14,972 nt of DNA, from contig JAKLEK010000013.1 of assembly GCA_022703115.1 (NCBI GenBank), forward strand, positions 1 to 14,972, written 5' to 3'. The notes under the pieces are model-generated. The model had not been told where the DNA came from, did not search any database, and was given only the letters and a program-made list of their open reading frames with translations. The stretch is from Elusimicrobiota bacterium (GTDB taxonomy: Bacteria; Elusimicrobiota; Elusimicrobia; Elusimicrobiales; UBA9959). The translations under genes were made by a program, and so were the position numbers. Below, in pieces: positions 1 through 5,233 of this stretch (positions are counted from its first letter, which is position 1; the number at the start of each line of letters is the position of its first letter).

Positions 1-630
1 GGCCTCTCCGTCCTGTCTTATCACCGTTATCTCTATCCTGCGGTTCCGGGCCCGTCCTTCCTCCGTGTCGTTCGGCGCGACCGGCCGATATTCCCCGTAG
101 CCGTAGGCGCTCAGCCTGCCGGCCGGGAAACCGCAGTCCTTTATCATATACTCTATAACCGAAAAAGCCCTCATGAGCGAAAGCTCCCTGTTGGAGCGGA
201 ACTTCTTTCCCAGCATCCTGGCGGCGTCGGTGTGCCCCTCCACCAGTGCCGGACTGTCCATGTTCCTCAGGTTCTCGGCCACGCTCTTCAGCAGCTTCCT
301 GGCCCCTTCCTTCAGCTCGGCGGAGCCGGAATCGAACAGGACGGGCGCGGCGAAGGTCAGCTTTATCCTGCTGGTCGTGACCTCTACGCCGAGGTCTCCG
401 GCGGCGATCTCCTTTTTAAGGTCCTCTTCCACCTTTCGGGCGAGTTCGATCTCCTTTATCCTCTTTTCCGCCTCTTCCACGCCCAGTTCCTTCTGCAGGG
501 TGGCTATCGCTTTCGCGTACTCCGACTTCATGTTGAAGGAGAAGCCGTACAGGGCGAGGAAAAGTATGACCAGCGTGGACATCAGGTCCGCGAACGGTAT
601 CAGCCACAGCTGGTTGTTAAGTTTTTTCAT
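1..630 (-). CDS. MotB/OmpA-type stator or peptidoglycan-anchor protein (second MotB paralog, C-terminus cut by window edge)
   Basis: The frame stays open to the left edge, so 210 N-terminal residues are visible and the stop is missing. After a short cytoplasmic N-terminus, one membrane helix (about residues 8-30) carries Asp15 in the context PFADLMSTL, the position of the ion-binding Asp of MotB/ExbD proteins. A charged, probably coiled-coil linker (about 34-75) leads to an OmpA-like peptidoglycan-binding domain: LFDSGSAEL (98-106), EGHTDAA (131-137), YGYGEYRPVAPND (177-189) and RARNRRIEI (193-201). It starts 15 bp after the stop of the other MotB-like gene and is last in the visible motor operon. 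The ATG keeps the helix near the N-terminus as in MotB; its ribosome site is weak. By family it should be a stator subunit that conducts ions and grips the cell wall. The family is clear, the role in this system inferred. It is not a plain OmpA/Pal lipoprotein, because it has the Asp-bearing helix and no lipobox. Confidence 0.9.
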   Translation of the reverse strand, partial: MKKLNNQLWLIPFADLMSTLVILFLALYGFSFNMKSEYAKAIATLQKELGVEEAEKRIKEIELARKVEEDLKKEIAAGDLGVEVTTSRIKLTFAAPVLFDSGSAELKEGARKLLKSVAENLRNMDSPALVEGHTDAARMLGKKFRSNRELSLMRAFSVIEYMIKDCGFPAGRLSAYGYGEYRPVAPNDTEEGRARNRRIEITVIRQDGEA

Positions 631-645
631 CCTGGCCGCCGCCGG

Positions 646-1338
646 TTACGTATGCTCTACGGTTCTCCTGGTCACCAGGATCTCGATCCGCCTGTTCTTG
701 GCCCTTCCCTCGCGGGTGGCGTTGTCCGCCACCGGGCGGTACTCACCGTAGGCGGCGGAGATCAGCCGCTCCTGCGGTATGCCGAAATTGGAAGCGAGAT
801 AGTCGACCACGGAATTGGCCCTCGCCGCGGAGAGCGCCCAGTTGGTGGTGTAGGAGCCGCTCTTGACCGGGACGCTGTCCGTGTGCCCTTCGATCAGGAT
901 GTCGTTGTCCTTCAGTTTCTGAAGCAGGCGGCCCATTACCGAAAGCACCCGTATGGTTTCCTTGTCCAGCTCCGCTTCACCCGATCTGAACAGGATCGGG
1001 GCCGAGATGTTGACCCGTATGAGCTTGTCGGTCAGCTGGACTTCGGCCATGTCCTTGAGCCCGGCTTTCTCAAGTTCCGCCCGCAGGGCTTCGGCTGTGT
1101 CCTTTTCGGTGAAAGTCCGTACCACGGCTTCCGCTTTCTTCTCCTTCGCTTCCTCCAGTTTCTGCTTATCGAAACCGTTCAGGAAATCGGAGTGGGATTC
1201 CGAGTCCTGGCGCAGGCTGAAGACGTATAGTATGAGGAAGAACAGCATCAGGTTGGTCATGATGTCGGAAAGCACGATCAGCCATAGCGGGTTCTCCTCG
1301 GTCCTGTGCCTGGAATAGCGTTCTATGAAGAATTTCAC
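646..1338 (-). CDS. MotB-type stator protein with OmpA peptidoglycan-binding domain
   Basis: This is a 230-residue protein with one membrane helix at about 18-41 that contains Asp25 (VLSDIMTNLML), matching the proton- or sodium-binding Asp of MotB. A charged linker (about 43-98) precedes an OmpA-like domain with LFRSGEAEL (116-124), EGHTDSVP (150-157), LSAARANSVVDYL (169-181) and the peptidoglycan-binding signature NATREGRAKNRRIEI (206-220). The start codon is GTG, lying 4 bp after the stop of the MotA-like gene, with a GGAAAG ribosome site about 10 nt upstream. No ATG ahead of the membrane helix offers an alternative. The protein should pair with the upstream MotA homologue as an ion-driven stator complex. 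It differs in length and linker from the second MotB-like protein just downstream, so the two are diverged paralogs rather than a recent duplication. MotB family membership is secure; partner choice is inferred. Confidence 0.92.
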   Translation of the reverse strand: MKFFIERYSRHRTEENPLWLIVLSDIMTNLMLFFLILYVFSLRQDSESHSDFLNGFDKQKLEEAKEKKAEAVVRTFTEKDTAEALRAELEKAGLKDMAEVQLTDKLIRVNISAPILFRSGEAELDKETIRVLSVMGRLLQKLKDNDILIEGHTDSVPVKSGSYTTNWALSAARANSVVDYLASNFGIPQERLISAAYGEYRPVADNATREGRAKNRRIEILVTRRTVEHT

Positions 1339-1342
1339 GGGC

Positions 1343-2119
1343 TCAGTTCTTTCCGGTCTTGGCTTTTTTCCTCAGGGCCAGGGAAAGATATCCTTCCAGT
1401 TTCTTGGAGACCAGCCAGGGCACGTCGCCGGCGTGGAGGGAAGCGATGCCCTTGGCTATGATCTCCCTGGTGAGTATGTCCTCGTCGGAATAATAGCCCA
1501 GTTTGCTGGCTATAGGGAGGAACAGGAAATTTGCGGAGAATATGCCGTAGAACGATGCGGTCATCGCTATGGCCATAGATGAACCCATCATCTGCGGGTT
1601 CTGTATGTTGCGCAGGACCTGCACGACGCCCACCAGGGTTCCCAGCAGGCCGAAGATGGGGGCGAACGTCCCGGCCGAATTGAAGATGTTGGTCTGCTGC
1701 TGGTGGCGAAGCCGCGTGGTGTTTATGTCGTGCTCCATGCGTTCGTGCAGTATGTGCTCGTCCACTCCGTCCACCATCATCTGGCAGGCGTCAGCCAGAA
1801 AGGGATGCGGCAGTTTCGGTATCTCTCCGGCGATGGCTTCCAGGCCGTTCTTCTTCGCGATATCGGCCAGATTGACGATGACCCTTATGATCTCGGAGAT
1901 GGGCGGGCGCTTCGGGGGGAAGACCACTATGCGCAGCGAGGTGGAGACCCATCTGAGCGCCGCCCACGGATAGGAGATCATCACCGATCCCAGCGTGCCG
2001 CCGAAGATCAGGACGATCGCCTCCCAATTGAGCAGGAACCTCAGCATCCCTCCGGCGGAAAGCACGAAGACTATAACGCCGATGCCTATGAAGGCTCCCA
2101 TCAGGGTCATGAAATCCAT
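1343..2119 (-). CDS. motA: MotA-type stator channel protein
   Basis: This is a 258-residue membrane protein with four predicted helices (about 5-22, 31-50, 149-170 and 182-205) and a large cytoplasmic loop between helices 2 and 3, the MotA/PomA layout. Helix 3 has TFAPIFGLLGTLVGV (151-165) with Pro154 at the place of E. coli MotA Pro173; helix 4 carries Pro202 in FLFLPIASK, matching Pro222. In the loop, LADIAKKNGLEAIAGEIP (84-101) aligns with the rotor-facing segment of MotA: a Lys takes the place of Arg90, while Glu98 is not in exact register (Glu94 and Glu99 are close). An unusually clear ribosome site, GGAGG, lies 10 nt before the ATG in a 39 bp gap after the rotor gene. The family includes TolQ/ExbB, but the loop length and Pro residues favour MotA. 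With the two MotB-like proteins it should form the ion-driven stator. Confidence 0.92.
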   Translation of the reverse strand: MDFMTLMGAFIGIGVIVFVLSAGGMLRFLLNWEAIVLIFGGTLGSVMISYPWAALRWVSTSLRIVVFPPKRPPISEIIRVIVNLADIAKKNGLEAIAGEIPKLPHPFLADACQMMVDGVDEHILHERMEHDINTTRLRHQQQTNIFNSAGTFAPIFGLLGTLVGVVQVLRNIQNPQMMGSSMAIAMTASFYGIFSANFLFLPIASKLGYYSDEDILTREIIAKGIASLHAGDVPWLVSKKLEGYLSLALRKKAKTGKN

Positions 2120-2158
2120 TTTTTATTTTCCTCCACTGGAACTGGAATTACGCCGTTT

Positions 2159-3679
2159 TCAGGCGGCTTTGGGCCCTCCGGCCTGGGCAGGAGAAGAGTC
2201 CTTCCCGGACGCCGGTCCTGGGGCCGGCGCCGCGGTCGGAGCCGCGGACGGTTTAGGAGCGCTCCCCGTTCCCGATGACGGAGCTGCGGCGGCCGGCTTG
2301 GGCCCGGCCGCGCGCGGCTGATTGCCTTTTCCAAGCGTTATAAAGCCTTCCTTGATAAGTTTCTTTAGTTCCCGGACCACGCGCATACGCTCGGCGCGCT
2401 GCGCTTCCGGGGTGGGATTGCGCGTCAGGTCCATTTCCTGGCGGAACCTTTCCTGCATTCCGGCGGAAAGCTTATCTACGAACTGTTGCGCCAGATCGGA
2501 GTTCTTCAGCGCCAGCGCCAGGCTGCGTATGGGGATCCTGCGCAGCAGCATCTGGGCGTGGGCCGGCTCCAGGGTCCGCAGGTCCCCGAACCGCACGATG
2601 CCGGCGGCCAGCTTGCGGGAGAAGGCGGGGTTATGCGCGGTAAAGGAGGCTATGGCGGCGTTCTGTACCGAGTCGGGAAGCTGTTCCAGTATGCTCATGG
2701 TCTTTTCCTCTCCGCCTACCACGTAGTCCATGGCCGAGAAGAGTTCCGACTCCAGCCCTTTTATCCTGGCTTCCGGCATAAGGGTCACTTTCGGCAGGCC
2801 GGCGAGGGCTTCCACGCTTTTGGGGTAGAGCGCCTCGGCTATGGCCGCGGCCGCGGCTTCAGGCGCGTAGTTCAGGACGATGGTCGTATCCTCCGCCGGT
2901 CTGTTCTTCAGAATGAAGGCCAGATTGGGCGCGGATTCCGGGGTTATGAACCAGAAAGGCGGCTTCCTCTCCGGGGCGGCGGAACGCGCGTTCCCGGTTT
3001 CCTCGCTAGCCGCGGGGATGTCCGCCGCCGCGATCCTTTCCGCGGCCCGGTCGCTTCCCTGCCCCTCGCTGCTCTTGGCGGCCGCGGCCGCCAGCGCGCC
3101 GACGAGTTCCCGGGTGTTCAGCACGAACGGCTTAAAAAAGGAGAAGACGGTCAGGGCGCCCAGGCCGGCCGCCAACAGCGTCCAGAGCAGGTACCACAGG
3201 TTGGGAGGGGTGAGCAGGTCGGACAGGGTGAACGGCCTCGCCTTGCGGAAATCCATCCGCTCCAGCGTTATCAGGTCTTCGCGTTCGGAAGGCAGGCCCA
3301 GCAGGCCGGCCGTCAGTTTCCTGGCCAGCTTGGCGTCGGGATCGGAGATCCCCCTGTCTAGGATAAGGGTGGCCGATATCTTTTTTATCATCGACAGGGA
3401 ACTGGAGATGGAGATCTCGCCGACCTTCTCTTTTTCCGGTACCCCGGGCAGAAAATCGAAAGCCTGTTTGTTCCGCTCTTCCTGGAGTTCGGCGGAGATT
3501 ATAACGATTATGTCCCCGGTGCCCAGGGCTTCCGAAAGTACCATCTGAACGCGTTTTTCCAGCGAGCTTTCTAGCGCCAGACGCGCTTCTACGGACGAGC
3601 GCAAGGCGGGTTCGGCCGCCCTTAAAGCGGTGAAGCAGAAAAGTACGATCAGAGCCGGCATTACAGGCAGTTTTTTCAT
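2159..3679 (-). CDS. Natural FliF(C-terminal domain)-FliG fusion, rotor-like membrane protein
   Basis: This 506-residue protein is first in the motor operon. Residues 1-22 form a signal peptide. Residues about 25-150 resemble the FliF C-terminal (ring-building) domain: EKRVQMVLSEALGTGDIIVI (41-60), SAELQEERN (62-70), SATLILDRGIS (102-112) and EREDLITLERMDF (132-144). A membrane helix (about 161-182) follows. After an Ala-rich linker, residues about 241-450 resemble the FliG middle and C-terminal domains: PESAPNLAFILKNRPAED (247-264), RFGDLRTLEPAHAQMLLR (363-380), LALALKNSD (387-395) and VVRELKKLIKEGFITLG (434-450). By hand alignment, FliG torque residue Lys264 is kept (Lys392) and Asp289 is Glu415, while Arg281, Asp288 and Arg297 are not kept. 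The first FliF helix and N-terminal ring domains are absent, as is the FliG N-terminal domain that normally binds FliF. The tail (452-506) is Pro/Ala rich. A weak AGGGG site precedes the ATG. The homology is read by eye and should be confirmed by profile search. Confidence 0.82.
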   Translation of the reverse strand: MKKLPVMPALIVLFCFTALRAAEPALRSSVEARLALESSLEKRVQMVLSEALGTGDIIVIISAELQEERNKQAFDFLPGVPEKEKVGEISISSSLSMIKKISATLILDRGISDPDAKLARKLTAGLLGLPSEREDLITLERMDFRKARPFTLSDLLTPPNLWYLLWTLLAAGLGALTVFSFFKPFVLNTRELVGALAAAAAKSSEGQGSDRAAERIAAADIPAASEETGNARSAAPERKPPFWFITPESAPNLAFILKNRPAEDTTIVLNYAPEAAAAAIAEALYPKSVEALAGLPKVTLMPEARIKGLESELFSAMDYVVGGEEKTMSILEQLPDSVQNAAIASFTAHNPAFSRKLAAGIVRFGDLRTLEPAHAQMLLRRIPIRSLALALKNSDLAQQFVDKLSAGMQERFRQEMDLTRNPTPEAQRAERMRVVRELKKLIKEGFITLGKGNQPRAAGPKPAAAAPSSGTGSAPKPSAAPTAAPAPGPASGKDSSPAQAGGPKAA

Positions 3680-3711
3680 AGTCTGAGCCCCTGTTCCCGA
3701 GTTACCCTGCC

Positions 3712-3723
3712 GCCGCGCGCGGC
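3712..3723. other. 12-bp perfect GC palindrome in the leader of the rotor gene
   Basis: The sequence GCCGCGCGCGGC is its own reverse complement. It sits between the predicted promoter and the ATG of the FliF-FliG gene, so it would lie near the 5' end of that mRNA. It could be an operator site or a small hairpin, or chance in GC-rich DNA. Confidence 0.3.
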
Positions 3724-3733
3724 ATGACTTTAC

Positions 3734-3763
3734 AATATAGAATAATTACGTGCGCCAGCACAA
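3734..3763 (-). promoter_or_regulatory. Candidate sigma70-type promoter for the motor operon
   Basis: Reading the minus strand, TTGTGC (3763-3758) is followed after 18 bp by TATATT (3739-3734), in the only AT-rich patch near the rotor gene. Transcription would begin near 3727, about 50 bp before the ATG. The -10 matches the consensus at 5 of 6 positions and the -35 at only 3 or 4. No other promoter-like pair is seen closer to the gene. Confidence 0.4.
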
Positions 3764-3848
3764 TCCGGCTAATAGAAGTGGAGCGGGAGGCAGGGGAACC
3801 GGAAAAGCGGGACCGTCCGGAGGCCGGGTGGACTACGCTACCTTGTCG

Positions 3849-3884
3849 TGTGTTCCCGGACACAACTCGCATACGGAGCTGTGT
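3849..3884. repeat. Overlapping hairpins competing for one ACACA segment
   Basis: TGTGT (3849-3853) can pair with ACACA (3860-3864) around the loop TCCCGG. The same ACACA can instead pair with TGTGT (3880-3884), with an inner CTC/GAG stem and a loop that again has ATA at its exact centre (3872). The two folds exclude one another. The segment directly precedes the 23-bp-spaced hairpin array and may be its degenerate first member. Confidence 0.4.
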
Positions 3885-3888
3885 GCTC

Positions 3889-3980
3889 GGCCGTCTGAGG
3901 GCCATAGGCCTTGAAACGGCACGCACATAGTGCAGGCCGTCTGAGGCGCATAGCGCTTGAAACGGCACGGGCATAGCCTC
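3889..3980. repeat. Tandem 46-bp repeat carrying four ATA-loop hairpins at 23-bp spacing
   Basis: Two 46-bp units (3889-3934 and 3935-3980) share GGCCGTCTGAG, TTGAAACGGCAC and CATAG blocks. Each unit carries two palindromes with an ATA loop: GGCC-ATA-GGCC (3900-3910) and GCAC-ATA-GTGC (3923-3933) in unit 1; GCGC-ATA-GCGC (3946-3956) and GGGC-ATA-GCCT (3969-3979, one end pair G-T) in unit 2. The loop centres 3905, 3928, 3951 and 3974 are exactly 23 bp apart. In each unit the first palindrome is also enclosed by GCCGT and ACGGC (3890-3920 and 3936-3966), making a 31-nt hairpin. Stem sequences differ between units but stay paired, so structure rather than sequence seems to be kept. No protein reading frame is convincing here. 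It could be a dispersed intergenic repeat, a structured RNA, or binding sites for a regulator of the divergent genes. Confidence 0.75.
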
Positions 3981-4066
3981 GACGCCGGTCACGCGTTCCG
4001 GGCCCCTGGCAGGACCCGCGAACCCTGTATCAGGAAATCACACAAAACTCTTGACGTTACCAAGGA

Positions 4067-4087
4067 GCGGGAGCCCCGCCTTTGTTT
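4067..4087 (+). terminator. Weak terminator-like hairpin upstream of the phosphoesterase gene
   Basis: GCGGG (4067-4071), loop AGC and CCCGC (4075-4079) form a 5-bp GC stem followed by CTTTGTTT. On the plus strand this resembles a short intrinsic terminator and would stop any transcript made across the hairpin array before the phosphoesterase gene. The stem is short and the T run is interrupted, so chance is quite possible. Confidence 0.25.
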
Positions 4088-4088
4088 A

Positions 4089-4094
4089 TATAAT
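4089..4094 (+). promoter_or_regulatory. TATAAT -10 box for the phosphoesterase gene, suggesting a leaderless mRNA
   Basis: A perfect TATAAT ends 8 nt before the ATG at 4103, so transcription would begin at or within 2 nt of the start codon. No -35 is seen at the normal distance; TTGACG (4051-4056) lies 32 bp upstream, too far. No ribosome site lies within 20 nt of the ATG: an AAGGAG at 4062-4067 is about 35 nt away and has no usable in-frame start. Confidence 0.45.
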
Positions 4095-4102
4095 TTATCG
4101 CC

Positions 4103-5215
4103 ATGAAACATCATCACTTCGCCGCTTTTCTCGCGCTGATCGTTTCCTATATCGCCCTGCATTTCTACGCGGCCTCCTGGATCACCCGCAATTTCGCCGT
4201 CCAGGCGGGAGCGGCCCGCGCGCTCAGGACCGCCTTCCTGCTGCTGGCCTTCTTCGCGCCGTTCACGATGTTCCTGCGCCACCGTTACTCGGGCCCCGCC
4301 CTGGAACCGGTCTATTTCGCCGGCTACGCCTGGATGGGGGCGATCCTCATCGCGGGCTCGGTCTTCCTCCTTTCGGACCTGCTGTCCCCCGCCGCGCGCC
4401 GCCTCCTTTACCCGGAGCACGCGGCCTGGCCGCCGCGCGCCGCCCTGCTGGCCCTGGGCGCGGCGCTGGCTTACGCGTTCTACGGCGGCGTCAAGGCCCC
4501 GGCTTTCAAAGAAATGCGCCTGAGCGTGCCGGGACTGCCGCCGGCCCTCGAAGGCGCGGTGGTCGCGCAGATATCGGACGTTCACCTGGATTCGGCGCTC
4601 AAGCTGGCCCGATTCGCTTCGACGATGAATGCCCTGAGGGAACGCCGGCCGGACCTCGTCCTTATAACCGGGGACCTGGTCGACCCCGGACTGCCCCGCG
4701 GGCCTGAACTAGCGGCCGCCATCAGGTCGCTGCGACCCCGGCTGGGCGTTTTCGGGGTCCTGGGGAACCATGAGTATTACTTCGGTATGGAGAAGGCGGC
4801 GGCCCTCTACGAGGAATGCGGCATAACCCTGCTGCGCAACTCCTGGCTGGAGACCGGAGGGTTCAGGATCGCCGGGATCGGCGATATCATGACCGAGGGC
4901 CTTACGGAAACTTCCGTCGCCGGCATACTGGGCAGGGAGAGACGGGAAGGGGCGGCCATTCTCATGTCGCACCAGCCGCTGATGCTGGAGACCATGGCCG
5001 GGAACGGAACCTTCGTCGGATTCTCCGGACACACCCACGGCGGACAGATCTTCCCGTTCCATCTGCTGACGCGCATGGTCTACGGACATTTTTACGGGCT
5101 TTACCGCTTTGGGAGCTCCTTCTTCTACGTTACCTCGGGAGCCGGCTGCTGGGGGCCGCCGATGCGCCTGTTCGCGCCCTCCGAGATACCGCTGGTAACC
5201 CTTACCCGCGCGTGA
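4103..5215 (+). CDS. Membrane-anchored calcineurin-like metallophosphoesterase
   Basis: This is a 370-residue protein, the only plus-strand gene in the window. Four hydrophobic helices (about 6-25, 41-58, 72-91 and 112-129) are followed by a metallophosphoesterase domain with all the metal-binding motifs: SDVHLD (158-163, Asp159 and His161), GDLVD (190-194), GNHE (221-224), SHQP (289-292) and GHTHGGQ (309-315). This is the YkuE/YaeI-like branch, which hydrolyses phosphoesters at the membrane. Chlamydial LpxG, a UDP-diacylglucosamine pyrophosphatase of lipid A synthesis, also belongs to membrane-attached phosphoesterases of this kind, so a lipid A or lipid-phosphate role is possible but unproven. 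The ATG is chosen because it directly starts the first helix. It has no ribosome site and is preceded by a TATAAT, fitting a leaderless message. The gene converges on the polysaccharide operon with only 15 bp between stop codons. Confidence 0.9.
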   Translation: MKHHHFAAFLALIVSYIALHFYAASWITRNFAVQAGAARALRTAFLLLAFFAPFTMFLRHRYSGPALEPVYFAGYAWMGAILIAGSVFLLSDLLSPAARRLLYPEHAAWPPRAALLALGAALAYAFYGGVKAPAFKEMRLSVPGLPPALEGAVVAQISDVHLDSALKLARFASTMNALRERRPDLVLITGDLVDPGLPRGPELAAAIRSLRPRLGVFGVLGNHEYYFGMEKAAALYEECGITLLRNSWLETGGFRIAGIGDIMTEGLTETSVAGILGRERREGAAILMSHQPLMLETMAGNGTFVGFSGHTHGGQIFPFHLLTRMVYGHFYGLYRFGSSFFYVTSGAGCWGPPMRLFAPSEIPLVTLTRA

Positions 5216-5233
5216 GGCGCCCCGCCGCTCTCA
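5213..5233. terminator. Possible hairpin joining the two convergent stop codons
   Basis: TGAGGCG (5213-5219) can pair with CGC-t-CTCA (5226-5233) around a 6-nt loop, with one bulged T. The stem includes the stop codons of both convergent genes. There is no T run on either side, so it is not a classic intrinsic terminator. No other terminator fits in the 15-bp gap. Confidence 0.25.

Larger units (their letters stand above)
3680..4102. other. 423-bp intergenic region between divergent genes
   Basis: This region separates the motor operon (minus) from the metallophosphoesterase (plus). The motor side holds a candidate promoter and a GC palindrome. From about 3849 to 3980 lies a dense series of small hairpins, followed by another imperfect hairpin at 3996-4022 (TTCCGGG against CCCG-c-GAA). 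Just before the phosphoesterase gene are a short GC stem and a TATAAT box. Short open frames exist on both strands (for example a 96-codon frame at 3702-3992 minus), but they run across the repeats, have no family resemblance and lack ribosome sites, so I regard the region as non-coding. Confidence 0.7.

Noticed and set aside
1343..2119. Reading the MotA-like gene as TolQ/ExbB of a Tol-Pal or TonB system
   Set aside because: The long loop between helices 2 and 3, the two MotA-type Pro residues and the neighbouring FliG-like and MotB-like genes favour MotA; no TolA, TolB, Pal or TonB is nearby.
3890..3898. GCCGTCTGA in the repeat resembles the Neisseria DNA uptake sequence GCCGTCTGAA
   Set aside because: The tenth base differs in both copies, the genes are not Neisseria-like, and the segment is better explained as the outer arm of the local hairpin.
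3889..3980. CRISPR array
   Set aside because: There are only two units, the variable parts are palindromic stems rather than spacers, and no cas gene is present.
3702..3992. 96-codon minus-strand frame (and a 68-codon plus-strand frame at 3724-3930) in the intergenic region
   Set aside because: Both run through the hairpin repeats, have no ribosome site or family resemblance, and their composition follows the repeat rather than protein constraints.
4051..4094. TTGACG (4051) with TATAAT (4089) as a standard promoter
   Set aside because: The spacing is 32 bp, far outside the 16-19 bp range, so only the -10 box is retained.
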